From Altericroceibacterium endophyticum (GTDB lineage Bacteria; Pseudomonadota; Alphaproteobacteria; Sphingomonadales; Sphingomonadaceae), in NCBI RefSeq assembly GCF_009827595.1, contig NZ_WTYT01000001.1, positions 744,001-808,000 on the forward strand: DNA of 64,000 nucleotides, read 5' to 3'. The position numbers and the translations under genes are program-made. Below the pieces are notes generated by a model. The model had not been told where the DNA came from and searched no databases. It saw nothing but the letters and a program-made list of their open reading frames with translations. Positions 24,751 to 32,965 of this stretch are shown piece after piece. How positions within the stretch are numbered: position 1 is the first letter of the stretch; each line of letters starts with the position of its first letter.

Positions 24751-24761
24751 AGGATCTGCAT

Positions 24762-25913
24762 ATGCATGGCATCAAGGTGAATGAACGCATCACCGGCACT
24801 CGCCCGATCGAGGCTCTCTCCACCGCCATCATCGGCTTGCTCTGCACCGCCAGCGCTGCTGATGATCAGGCAGCTGATCTGGAAGCCACCTTCCCTCTCG
24901 ATACGCCGGTCCTCGTTACCGATATTCGCAAGGCGATTGGCCAGGCCGGCACCGGCGGCACATTAAAGCCCGCGCTGGAGGCGATTGCCGATCAATGCAG
25001 CCCGGTGCTGGTGGTCGTGCGCGTGGCCGAAGGGGATGACCCCGAAGAGAACGACACCAAGCTGATCGGCACGGTGGATGCACAGAACACCTATACCGGA
25101 ATGCAGGCCTTTCTGGCCGCGCAGACACAGCTCGGCTTTTCGCCTCGCATCCTCGTCGCGCCTGGTCTCGACACACAGCCCGTGACCACGGCCCTGCTTC
25201 CCATCGCGCGCAGTTTGCGCGGCATAGTCTATGCGCAGGGTGAAGGCGAGAATGTTGCCGACGCCCTCACCTATGCGGACAATTTCAGCGACCGCGAGCT
25301 GATGCTCATCTGGCCACGCTTCGCCCATGAATTTCTCGGAGACACCATCGCCCGCGCCGCCGGCCTGCGCGCGAAGATTGATCAGGAAATCGGATGGCAC
25401 AAGACGCTCTCCAACGTTGCCGTTTCCGGCATCACGGGGCTCGATCGTGATATTGGCTTCGATCTCCTTGGCGGCGACAATGACGCGCAGACCCTGAACG
25501 CGGCCGGCATCACTACGCTGATCCGCCGCGACGGCTTCCGCTTCTGGGGCAACCGCACCATGAGCGACGAACCGCTCTTCGCTTTTGAAAGCGCGGTGCG
25601 CACCGCGCAGGTGCTCAAAGATGAAATCGCCGCCGGTCTCGCCTGGGCCCAGGATAAGCCGCTCACCCGCGTGCTGGTGAACGATATCGTCGAAACCATC
25701 CGCGCCCGCTTCCGCCGCCTCATCGCCCAAGGACGGCTGATCGGCGGCGACGCCTGGTACGATCCGGCACTCAACAGCGATGGCGATCTCGCCGCAGGAC
25801 GGCTGACGGTGGATTTCGACTTCACGCCCGCCGCCCCGCTTGAAGGTCTGACGATAAATCAGCGGATTACGGACCGCTATTACGCCAGTTTCTCCGATCT
25901 CGTCGCCGCCTAA
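24762..25913 (+). CDS. FI: Tail sheath protein (P2 GpFI family)
   Basis: Contractile sheath subunit. 383 residues (P2 FI is 396). Typical parts are HGIKVNERITGTRPIEALSTAIIGL at the N terminus, FSPRILVAPGLDTQPV, and the C-terminal GFRFWGNRTMSDEPLFAFESAVR block shared by myovirus sheaths. AAGGAT lies upstream of the ATG. Confidence 0.95.
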   Translation: MHGIKVNERITGTRPIEALSTAIIGLLCTASAADDQAADLEATFPLDTPVLVTDIRKAIGQAGTGGTLKPALEAIADQCSPVLVVVRVAEGDDPEENDTKLIGTVDAQNTYTGMQAFLAAQTQLGFSPRILVAPGLDTQPVTTALLPIARSLRGIVYAQGEGENVADALTYADNFSDRELMLIWPRFAHEFLGDTIARAAGLRAKIDQEIGWHKTLSNVAVSGITGLDRDIGFDLLGGDNDAQTLNAAGITTLIRRDGFRFWGNRTMSDEPLFAFESAVRTAQVLKDEIAAGLAWAQDKPLTRVLVNDIVETIRARFRRLIAQGRLIGGDAWYDPALNSDGDLAAGRLTVDFDFTPAAPLEGLTINQRITDRYYASFSDLVAA

Positions 25914-25959
25914 TCACGCGCCCTCCTCAGCTTTCCAGACATAGAAAAGGATCCCCGCC

Positions 25960-26469
25960 ATGGGCCTGCCGCACAAGCTCAAGAATATGAATCTTTATGA
26001 TGAAGGCGTCAGCTTCATGGGTGAGATTGGCGAACTCACACCGCCGACCATCAGCCATGCAACGGAGGATTGGCGCGGCGGCGGCATGCTCGGCCCGGTC
26101 AAAATCGACAACGGGCTGGAGGCTCTGGAATTCGAATGGACGCTCGGAGGCTATGTCTCTCAGGTCGTTTCTCAAATGGGCGAGCTGGCGATCGACGGCG
26201 TGATGTTGCGCGCGATGGGTGCTTTTCAGTCCGATCAGGATGGCGGCGTCAAATCGGTCGAGCTGGTCATGCGTGGCCGGCACACAGAGCTTGATCGCGG
26301 CACCTGGAAACCGGGCGACGATACAGAGAAGAAGCTGAAAACCGCGCTCTCCTATTACAAGGAGATCGTCGACGGCACCACACTGCTCGAAATCGACATG
26401 ATCGCCGGCATCTACAAGGTCGGCGGCGTCGATCGCTACGCCCAGATCCGCGCTGCCATCGGCGGCTGA
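25960..26469 (+). CDS. FII: Major tail tube protein (P2 GpFII family)
   Basis: Inner tube of the tail. 169 residues (P2 FII is 172). Begins MGLPHKLKNMNLYDEGVSF, very close to the family start, and contains ALEFEWTLGGYVSQV and the EIDMIAGIYKVGGVDRYAQIRAAIGG C-terminal block. AAAGGA precedes the ATG. Confidence 0.95.
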   Translation: MGLPHKLKNMNLYDEGVSFMGEIGELTPPTISHATEDWRGGGMLGPVKIDNGLEALEFEWTLGGYVSQVVSQMGELAIDGVMLRAMGAFQSDQDGGVKSVELVMRGRHTELDRGTWKPGDDTEKKLKTALSYYKEIVDGTTLLEIDMIAGIYKVGGVDRYAQIRAAIGG

Positions 26470-26485
26470 TTTCCAACCAGGTTCG

Positions 26486-26555
26486 CCAGGCGGGGCTTCG
26501 CGGCTTTCCCGTCTGGCGGACATTCGAAAAGCCGCGCTGATTGAAGGAAGCCGCG
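26486..26555 (+). promoter_or_regulatory. Possible pseudoknot / translational switch ahead of E
   Basis: Stem 1: CCAGGCGGG (26486-26494) with CCCGTCTGG (26508-26516), one G-U pair. Its loop contains CGCGGCTTT (26499-26507), which is the exact complement of AAAGCCGCG (26528-26536), giving an H-type pseudoknot. CGCGGCTT can instead pair with a second copy of AAGCCGCG (26548-26555) that directly abuts the E start codon. RNA could therefore hide or expose the E initiation region. Confidence 0.4.
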
Positions 26556-26870
26556 ATGAGTGAAGACACCACCCCAGATGAAGCGCCCGGCATGGTGCTA
26601 CTTTCCCAGCCCATCGAACGGGGCGAACAGGTAATCACGAAAGTGCAACTGCGTGAGCCACGCGCCGGCGAGATGCGCGGTCTCTCCATGGTCGACGTCG
26701 CCAAGCTTGATACCGATGCGCTGGTCAAATTGCTGCCGCGTATTTCCAACCCACCGCTTCTGGCGCAGGAAATCGAAGCGCTGCGTTCCTGCGACCTTTT
26801 TGCCCTTGCTACGGAAATCGCAAATTTTTTGCTGCCGGAGGGGACGAGGCCCGAATCCCTGCCGATCTAA
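26556..26870 (+). CDS. E: Tail assembly chaperone E (P2 GpE-type, zero frame)
   Basis: 104 residues from the ATG at 26556 (AAGGAAG upstream); belongs to the phage tail assembly chaperone group (VLLSQPIERGEQVITKVQLREPRAGEMRGL). It helps fold and size the tail around the tape measure protein. Near its end is the slippery heptamer T TTT TTG (26825-26831), placed in the right frame for a -1 shift into E'. Located between tube FII and tape measure T as in P2. Confidence 0.9.
   Translation: MSEDTTPDEAPGMVLLSQPIERGEQVITKVQLREPRAGEMRGLSMVDVAKLDTDALVKLLPRISNPPLLAQEIEALRSCDLFALATEIANFLLPEGTRPESLPI
26825..26831 (+). promoter_or_regulatory. Programmed -1 frameshift site (E to E+E')
   Basis: Zero-frame codons are AAT TTT TTG, giving the heptamer T TTT TTG. 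After a -1 slip the reading continues in the frame GCT GCC GGA to a stop at 27005-27007, without any stop between. P2 uses a T-run followed by G at the same place for its E+E' fusion. Confidence 0.82.
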
Positions 26871-27007
26871 GCGACGCCATGGCCAATATCGCCCTCGCCT
26901 TTCACTGGTCGCTCGAAAGCATGGGAACGCTGTCCCTGGCTGAGCTGGGGGACTGGGAAAGGCGGGCGATCGACAAGCTGGAACTTCTGCACAGAGATCC
27001 GCGATGA
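26831..27007 (+). CDS. E': E' extension (P2 GpE family), reached by -1 frameshift
   Basis: The -1 frame downstream of the slippery site encodes about 58 residues ending in the P2 GpE-type signature MANIALAFHWSLESMG, LSLAELGDWERRAI. The E+E' fusion would be about 150 residues (142 in P2). An internal ATG at 26879 could in principle give a free 42-residue protein. The stop overlaps the ATG of the tape measure gene. Fusion protein and short E act together as tail chaperones in a fixed ratio. Confidence 0.82.
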   Translation, partial: AAGGDEARIPADLSDAMANIALAFHWSLESMGTLSLAELGDWERRAIDKLELLHRDPR

Positions 27008-29145
27008 ACAAATCGCTCCGCCTGCAAATCATCTTCGATGCACTGGATAAGCTCAGCGAACCGCTGAAGGGCATATCCGGTCGTTCGAAGAAACTGAGCG
27101 GCGATCTCAAAGAGACGAATGCGGAAATCCGCCGTCTCGAAAAGACCCAGAAGACGATTGACCAGTTCCGGAAACTGAAGAAAGCCACCAGGGCGACTGA
27201 GGCTGAATTAAGGGAAGCCAAACAAGCCGCAGAGCAGCTCGGCCGCGAGTTCCATCAGACCGAAGCCCCGACGAAGCAACTTGGCAAGGAATTCAAGGCT
27301 GCTCGGCGAAAGGTGGAACAGCTGGAAACCCGCCTCGACAAACAGAATGGAACCCTGCGCGACAGCCGCAGCCGGCTTTCTGACGCTGGCATCAACACAC
27401 GTAATCTCAGCGCAGATCAACGCGCTCTGGCAACCCGTCTTGGCCAGGCGAATGGTGAACTGGCCCAGCAGAAGCAGCGCCTGGAGGCTCTAAACAAGGC
27501 CAATGCCCATGCGCGTAAGCTGCGCGCCATGGGGTCGGGCGTCAGCAGTGCTGGCGTCAAAGCCAGCATCGGCGTCACCGCCCCGCTTGCCGCGCTCGGC
27601 AACGCTGCATTTCAGGCGGCAAGCGATGCGGCCGAGCTGGAATCCGCCTTTGAAGTCACCTTCGGCAATTCCGCCAAAAAAATGCGGGCCTGGTCGGTCG
27701 AAACCGGCGATCTTCTCGAACGCTCCACCCAGGAAATGATGGCCATGTCGATGGCCTATCAGGATATTCTGAAGAAACAGGTCGGCGGCGGCAAAGCTGT
27801 CGAAATGAGCAAGGAACTGACCCTGCTGACGCAGGATCTGGCGAGCTTCAAAAATCTTAGCAACGATGTAGCGCAGCAGAAGATCTTCTCCGGCTTGATT
27901 GGCGAAGCCGAACCCTTGCGCGCCGTCGGCGTCCTCCTTTCCGATGCGACAGTGAAGGCAAAGGCGCAGGCGATGGGGCTTGAACAGCTCAATGGCGAAT
28001 ATACCGAAGGCGCCAAGGTGCAGGCCCGCTTCGCTTTGATCCAAGAGCAACTTGCCGATGCCCAGGGGGACATTCTGCGAACACAGGACAGCACAGCCAA
28101 TCGGCTAAAGGCATCCACATCGGCATGGGACGAATTGAAGGTGGCGATTGGCGACAGGTTGCTGCCCAAACTCACCCCGGTCGTCAACGCCATTACCTCC
28201 CTGCTCGAAGCCTTCGGTAAATTGCCGCCCGGTCTGCAGGAATTCATCGTCTGGGCAGCAATCATTGCGGCTCTGCTTGGCCCGGTTCTGATCGCAATCG
28301 GCGGGTTGATTTCAGTCTTTGGCGCTTTGTCGGCAGTGGCCGGGGCACTCAGCATGGGGCTTCTGCCCCTGCTCGGCATCATCGCTTTGGTCGCCGCTGT
28401 GGCTGTTGCGATCGGCGCAGCCGCCTATCTGATCTACACCCATTGGGACAGCATCAAGGCCGCTTTCGCATCAGGCTGGCAAATGATGCTGGGCGTATGG
28501 GAATGGATCAAGCAGACCTTCCAGAAATTCCCCGCGCTATTTGGCCCCCTGGGGATAGCCGTGGCGCTCATTTCGAAACACTGGGACGCGATCAGCGTCA
28601 TCTTCCATGCCGGAATAGAAAAGGTGAAGAGCTTTTTCACCGGTCTGCCAGATTGGTTCAAGACAGCGGGTCTCGCCATCATCACGGGGTTGGTTTCCGG
28701 GCTTGGCCCGGCAGGTGGGATCCTTTCCAAAAAGCTCATTGCCATTGCGAAATCGGGCATCACCGCTTTCAAGAACTTCTTCGGCATCCATTCACCATCC
28801 CGGCTTTTCATGCAGATGGGTGGCTATATGACCGAAGGGCTGGCGCGCGGGCTCGAAGGCGGCACACGCCGCCCTTTGGCCGCGCTGGGCAACCTTTCAT
28901 CGGCCATGGGGGCACGCGCCCTTCAGGCCCCGCCCAAATTGCGACTTGCGCCCGCTTGGCAGCCTGCACGTGGCGCCGGTGAGCGGGGATCTGCATCAGC
29001 CCCGCCCTCCGCGCTTCATATCGGCCGCATAGAGATCCAACAGCAGCCGGGCGAGGATGCAGAAGCGCTGGCCAACCGCATCATCACTACAATCGAACGC
29101 CGCCGGGGCGTGGATCAGCGGAGTGCCTATTACGATGGCGAGTGA
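27004..29145 (+). CDS. T: Tail tape measure protein (P2 GpT family)
   Basis: 713 residues; its length sets the tail length. N-terminal ~190 residues are coiled coil (KLSGDLKETNAEIRRLEKTQ and following heptads). The TP901-type tape measure core starts around residue 175 (MGSGVSSAGVKASIGVTAPL). A hydrophobic block at ~420-480 (FIVWAAIIAALLGPVLIAIGG, LLPLLGIIALVAAVAVAIGA) is the membrane-inserting region. The C terminus has the FFGIHSPSRLFMQMGGYM motif seen in phage tape measures. Confidence 0.93.
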   Translation: MNKSLRLQIIFDALDKLSEPLKGISGRSKKLSGDLKETNAEIRRLEKTQKTIDQFRKLKKATRATEAELREAKQAAEQLGREFHQTEAPTKQLGKEFKAARRKVEQLETRLDKQNGTLRDSRSRLSDAGINTRNLSADQRALATRLGQANGELAQQKQRLEALNKANAHARKLRAMGSGVSSAGVKASIGVTAPLAALGNAAFQAASDAAELESAFEVTFGNSAKKMRAWSVETGDLLERSTQEMMAMSMAYQDILKKQVGGGKAVEMSKELTLLTQDLASFKNLSNDVAQQKIFSGLIGEAEPLRAVGVLLSDATVKAKAQAMGLEQLNGEYTEGAKVQARFALIQEQLADAQGDILRTQDSTANRLKASTSAWDELKVAIGDRLLPKLTPVVNAITSLLEAFGKLPPGLQEFIVWAAIIAALLGPVLIAIGGLISVFGALSAVAGALSMGLLPLLGIIALVAAVAVAIGAAAYLIYTHWDSIKAAFASGWQMMLGVWEWIKQTFQKFPALFGPLGIAVALISKHWDAISVIFHAGIEKVKSFFTGLPDWFKTAGLAIITGLVSGLGPAGGILSKKLIAIAKSGITAFKNFFGIHSPSRLFMQMGGYMTEGLARGLEGGTRRPLAALGNLSSAMGARALQAPPKLRLAPAWQPARGAGERGSASAPPSALHIGRIEIQQQPGEDAEALANRIITTIERRRGVDQRSAYYDGE

Positions 29146-29521
29146 TCACCTTCTGGCGCTCGGCCTCTTCGCCTTTGGCATGGACACGATTTCCTATCAG
29201 GATCTCGAACGCCGAACCGACTGGAATTATGGCCGCACCGCCCGTTACGGCGCGCGGGACGTGGCGCAATTCACCGGGCCGGGCAGCGACACGATTACGC
29301 TGAACGGCGTTCTGGTGCCCGAACTCGCCGGCCATTATTCCGATCTCGATCGCCTGCGCGAAATGGGCGATAGTGGGAAGGAGCATTCGCTCGCCCGCGG
29401 CGATGGCACCGTGCTCGGCCGCTTCATCATCATGGCGCTCGACACGCGCGAGCAGAACATCATCAAGGGCGGTCGGCCGCGGCGCTATGACTTCGCGCTC
29501 GATCTCCAGAGGGTCGACTGA
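29135..29521 (+). CDS. U: Tail protein U (P2 GpU family)
   Basis: Tail terminator-type protein. 128 residues from ATG 29135 (P2 U is 159), overlapping the end of T by 11 bases. Family pattern: LLALGLFAFGMDTISYQDLERRTDWNY, then FTGPGSDTITLNGVL-type and YDFALDLQRVD at the C terminus. Upstream in-frame sequence (from 29057) is the T gene in another frame. Confidence 0.93.
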   Translation: MASDHLLALGLFAFGMDTISYQDLERRTDWNYGRTARYGARDVAQFTGPGSDTITLNGVLVPELAGHYSDLDRLREMGDSGKEHSLARGDGTVLGRFIIMALDTREQNIIKGGRPRRYDFALDLQRVD

Positions 29522-30591
29522 TGCTCGCCAATCGCGCGGGCTTCAGCCTGGTAATCGACGGCACCGATATTGCGGACACCATCGCGCCACATCTCAATCC
29601 CGGCGCGCTGCCGCTGGACGGAAAAAAGCGTGTCCCCCGGCTGATATCGCTTTCGCTGACCGAGCGGCTGCAGGAACAGGCCGACCGGCTCGAAATCACC
29701 CTCTCCAACCATGATGGAGAGCTCGCCCCGGTCAAACGCGGGCGCTTTATTGATCTGGCTCTGGGCTGGGTCGGCGGGCGCGATGTCATGCCTGGCCTGA
29801 TTTCCAAGGGCCGCTTCAAAGTGGATGAGGTGGAGAAGGAAGGCCCGCCCGACACCCTCACCATCCGTGCCCGCTCGGCCGATCTGACCGGCACCTATCG
29901 CACGCGTCGCGACCGGAGCTGGAACGAGACGACGCTGGGCACACTGCTTGGCGAGATCGCCCGCATCAACGGCCTCACCGCGCGGATCCATCCTGATCTG
30001 GCGAGCCTCGTCATTACCGCGATCGAGCAGGCTGCGAAGAGCGATGCCGCTTTCATCCGCGATCTGGGCGAACGCTTCGACGCCGTAGCCACGGTGAAGG
30101 CGGGTGCGCTAATCTTCCTGCCCATCGGTGCGCAGACCAACACCGCCGGCGAAAGCTTCGGCAGTCTCCCCCTCACCCGCCAGGCGAACAGCCGCTTTCG
30201 CTTTCTTATTCCCGATCGGCAGGAGCATGACGGGGCCGAGGCGCAATGGCATGACCGCGATCAGGGGAGGAAGCGCACGGTCACCACAGGTGCCGACAGC
30301 AATCCGAAGCGCATCAAACGCAGCTTCGCCAGCGAGGCCGAAGCGCGGCAATGTGCCGAGGCAGAAAGCCGCAAAGCCCAGCGCGGGCACTATCAGTTCG
30401 ACTATGAAATGGCGCTTGGCGATCCGGGCATTGAACCCAACCAGCGCGTGACGCTATCAGGGTGGGATAGCGAGATCGATGGCATTGCGTGGCTAGTGGA
30501 AGAGGCGAGCCACACGCTCGATGCAAGTGGCGGCCTTGGGACTTCGCTGAAGCTGATGAGCTTATCGAATATCAGACAAATGGAGTCTTGA
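29521..30591 (+). CDS. D: Tail hub protein D (P2 GpD, late control D family)
   Basis: 356 residues (P2 D is 387). Hub between spike V and tube; the old name late control protein is historical. Conserved parts are SLTERLQEQADRLEITLSNHDGEL, RYSRRDRSW-type region (TYRTRRDRSWNETTLG) and WLVEEASHTLDASGGLGT at the C terminus. Last gene of the V-D operon; it converges on the cargo genes of cassette 3 with a 14-base gap. Confidence 0.93.
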   Translation: MLANRAGFSLVIDGTDIADTIAPHLNPGALPLDGKKRVPRLISLSLTERLQEQADRLEITLSNHDGELAPVKRGRFIDLALGWVGGRDVMPGLISKGRFKVDEVEKEGPPDTLTIRARSADLTGTYRTRRDRSWNETTLGTLLGEIARINGLTARIHPDLASLVITAIEQAAKSDAAFIRDLGERFDAVATVKAGALIFLPIGAQTNTAGESFGSLPLTRQANSRFRFLIPDRQEHDGAEAQWHDRDQGRKRTVTTGADSNPKRIKRSFASEAEARQCAEAESRKAQRGHYQFDYEMALGDPGIEPNQRVTLSGWDSEIDGIAWLVEEASHTLDASGGLGTSLKLMSLSNIRQMES

Positions 30592-30605
30592 AACTTCATT
30601 TTCAA

Positions 30606-31067
30606 TTAGAGGCAAAACAGCAACAATACGGGAATAGAAACTTGCCACCAATTTCGGCGGCGGTGGGGAGGGAATATCTCATAGAATGATATATCGATCG
30701 CTTCGAGAAGCTCTTCGATAGAATTAGAGAGATCAGTAATCCTATCATATACGGCAGCGCTACGACGCCACCCTCTTTCCTCAAATGGGGCGCCGGTCGC
30801 TAATTGTCGAATTTCAATCAGATCCTGATCGTCGAACGAGATACCCACCTCTCGCAAGACGCGCAAATGGCGGGACAAACTTTGAATCTCTGATTTCAGC
30901 TTAGACGCCTTCAACGCTCTTAGCTTGGGATCCGGACCTAACCAATATTCTCTGGCTGAAATCTTGAGAGCATCTGTGCGGCCACGCAATTCACGGACTA
31001 GTTCACGCACTTCCTTTCGAAACTCTCGCCGATCTGCCATGTTTGCCACAACAAACCAACCAACCAC
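30606..31067 (-). CDS. Small two-helix membrane protein of cassette 3
   Basis: 153 codons from the GTG at 31067. The product has a hydrophobic N terminus, a charged helical middle (REFRKEVRELVRELRGRTD, IQSLSRHLRVLREVG) and a C-terminal hydrophobic helix after RRRNWW. The same frame is open further upstream to about 31115 and encodes VVQFSFAITALVTVVGWFVV, an ideal membrane helix that the GTG start would cut in half. The true start is therefore probably upstream, although no ATG/GTG/TTG exists there (only CTG, e.g. 31115). It follows the DUF4325 gene and is likely its membrane partner or effector. Confidence 0.6.
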   Translation of the reverse strand: MVGWFVVANMADRREFRKEVRELVRELRGRTDALKISAREYWLGPDPKLRALKASKLKSEIQSLSRHLRVLREVGISFDDQDLIEIRQLATGAPFEERGWRRSAAVYDRITDLSNSIEELLEAIDISFYEIFPPHRRRNWWQVSIPVLLLFCL

Positions 31068-31126
31068 CGTTACAAGTGCGGTGATTGCGAAAGAAAACTG
31101 GACTACTTTATCCAGGGGCCAGTCAC

Positions 31127-31447
31127 CTATTGCCAGTAGCTTTGAATCTCAGAGACCAACGAAGAATCTCTTGAAATCAATTTTAGCGATTTCAACAAAA
31201 TATCTCGACTAAACCCGGCACGGTTCAAGCCACCGAAAGCTTCTTCTAGAAAAGAGGAGCCAAGCCCTCTCGTTCCATCAAGGTTGATCGCCATGCGCTG
31301 ATTGTTATGCAGCGCGGGTAATAGAAACTGCTCTCTGAATCGTTCACCCGAGTTAGGCCCATCACTGACGAAGCGCCCCGCTGGGGCACGAGAGAAATCT
31401 TTTGCAATGTCAATCACAATTTCCACCATCCGATTCTCTTGCAGCAT
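31127..31447 (-). CDS. STAS-like protein (DUF4325 family)
   Basis: 106 residues. DUF4325 signatures: MVEIVIDIAKDFSRAPAGR at the N terminus, ERFREQFLLPAL, and the diagnostic INLDGTRGLGSSFLEEAFGGL. STAS domains often act as antagonists in partner-switching pathways. The gene overlaps the end of the HATPase gene by 38 bases, so translation is tightly coupled and the two products probably interact. A conserved Ser-Ser in the GSSFLEEAF loop is a candidate phosphorylation site by analogy with SpoIIAA; that is inference. Confidence 0.75.
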   Translation of the reverse strand: MLQENRMVEIVIDIAKDFSRAPAGRFVSDGPNSGERFREQFLLPALHNNQRMAINLDGTRGLGSSFLEEAFGGLNRAGFSRDILLKSLKLISRDSSLVSEIQSYWQ

Positions 31448-32516
31448 CGCTTACCGAGACTTTCCAAGAAATCAATGTCCCCAGCAGTGAGGTATCATAA
31501 TTACCTTCCGCAGTCTCGGCCTCCTCAGCATCATAAGCAAGATGGCTACTACCACTCATTATGACAACACCACCAACGTCTGATTCATGTAAAGCGTTCC
31601 AGATCTGATGCATGCCTTTGCCTCGATTTGTTTCTTCCGTACTCGTTTCACCCAATACCAGTGCAGTCTTAATCGAGGCGAGGTCAGGTGGTAGGAATCT
31701 AAAAAAATTCCTTATTTTTTTCAGTATATTACGATCCCATTTCATCGGGAGCGAACGAGAAATTCCGATACCTAAATCACAAACGATCACTTGGAGCATT
31801 CCGTCAAGTTCGTGAGTGAACATCCACCAGCGCCTCTCTCGAAATTCTCTGCAATTGTCGAGACGGCCAGCTTGATAAGCATGATGCAGACTGTTCGTGA
31901 TTGCTTCGACGAGGCCAATTTGCATCTTCTCCATTAATGCCGGGGCAACACGACCTTCATATTCATCCAAAACGTCCCCAGGCTCTTCGTCTACCCGCGT
32001 TCCTGTTGCATATCGCCAGTGTCTAACACTATCATCAAAGCTCGTTCTATCGGAATGAATCTGCGCATGTGATGTCCGCTGCAATAACTCAATCTGATCT
32101 AGAACCTGCCTTACGATCTCTGCTTCCGTTGAATCCCCATCCGGTAGCTTGCAGACAATTCGCTGCTCGGCTCTTCCCATTCGCTGTGCACGGTCGACTT
32201 CGGCAACAACAACTAGCATTCCGATCGCCATGATTTTTTTCGTTTGCGAAAAATCCAAGACTACGTTTCGATGCGATTGGAGATAAGCCTCTCGAATCTT
32301 TCTGCAAAACGTTAGAGTTTGCTGCCTAGCCGTTTTCCCTAAGAGATTTATTTCGCGAGGAGCCAAAAGCCGCGTAAAATCTGATCCATAACGAGCCCGT
32401 GCAGCCGGCCACTCGCGCTGACCATTGCGATTTCGATGACGCTTCTCTCTCTGCCGAACTCGCCGCTGAAATCGCTTGGTGACAACACCGATCGGGAGGC
32501 TAACTTTCTGATTCAT
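31410..32516 (-). CDS. STAS/HATPase (GHKL) protein of cassette 3
   Basis: 368 residues from ATG 32516. Residues 1-40 are extremely basic (KRFQRRVRQREKRHRNRNGQ), suggesting nucleic acid binding. Residues ~50-140 look like a STAS fold (NVVLDFSQTKKIMAIGMLVVVAEVDR). The C-terminal half is a GHKL ATPase: N-box LVEAITNSLHHAY (~202-214), G1 box CDLGIGIS (~236-243) and lid/G2 NRGKGMHQI (~287-295). No His-kinase phospho-acceptor domain or receiver is seen. With the adjacent DUF4325 gene this resembles anti-sigma-kinase/STAS partner switching. Part of a five-gene leftward cluster in a prophage cargo slot. Confidence 0.78.
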   Translation of the reverse strand: MNQKVSLPIGVVTKRFQRRVRQREKRHRNRNGQREWPAARARYGSDFTRLLAPREINLLGKTARQQTLTFCRKIREAYLQSHRNVVLDFSQTKKIMAIGMLVVVAEVDRAQRMGRAEQRIVCKLPDGDSTEAEIVRQVLDQIELLQRTSHAQIHSDRTSFDDSVRHWRYATGTRVDEEPGDVLDEYEGRVAPALMEKMQIGLVEAITNSLHHAYQAGRLDNCREFRERRWWMFTHELDGMLQVIVCDLGIGISRSLPMKWDRNILKKIRNFFRFLPPDLASIKTALVLGETSTEETNRGKGMHQIWNALHESDVGGVVIMSGSSHLAYDAEEAETAEGNYDTSLLGTLISWKVSVSDAARESDGGNCD

Positions 32517-32530
32517 AGCAAACCAAATAG

Positions 32531-32965
32531 TTACCCGAAAACCTTGCCGTTCATAAAGCGAAGCACCGCACGAACGTCGGTACCTTTGGTGAAAACCACT
32601 TCGCAAACACCCCAACCTGAGCCGCAGATTTTGACTTCCGCATCAAGATCGAAAGTCCCCGAATTCTCCACAGAGAATGCAGTGATGGACCGCCAGGGGA
32701 AGTTCGAAAACTCAATCTTTTTCCCAGTTATCCCCTGCCGGTTATATACGATCAGACGTTTGCTGGTAAAAATTGCCCCGTCGCGGACTCCTTTGAATTC
32801 GTTTTCGACCTCTTCGCCTTCCATCAGCAAAGGCGAATAGAGCTCACTTGCTGTACCGATCTTTACTGGGTGCCCCACAAAAACTTTGCCCATGAATGGG
32901 TGCGCTACAGCTGACATAATCTCAGTTCCAATATGCTCAAATAAAGACGCAGCTTCAGCCTGCAT
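32531..32965 (-). CDS. Bacterial PH-domain protein (bPH_1 type)
   Basis: 144 residues. Matches the bacterial pleckstrin-homology pattern: GEEVENEFKGVRDGAIFTSKR, RLIVYNRQGITGKKIEF, SITAFSVENSGTFDLDAEVKI. No membrane helix. Its start overlaps the end of the DUF2939 gene by 11 bases. PH-domain proteins of this type are common but their roles are poorly known; here it belongs to the cargo cluster upstream of the HATPase gene. Confidence 0.8.
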   Translation of the reverse strand: MQAEAASLFEHIGTEIMSAVAHPFMGKVFVGHPVKIGTASELYSPLLMEGEEVENEFKGVRDGAIFTSKRLIVYNRQGITGKKIEFSNFPWRSITAFSVENSGTFDLDAEVKICGSGWGVCEVVFTKGTDVRAVLRFMNGKVFG

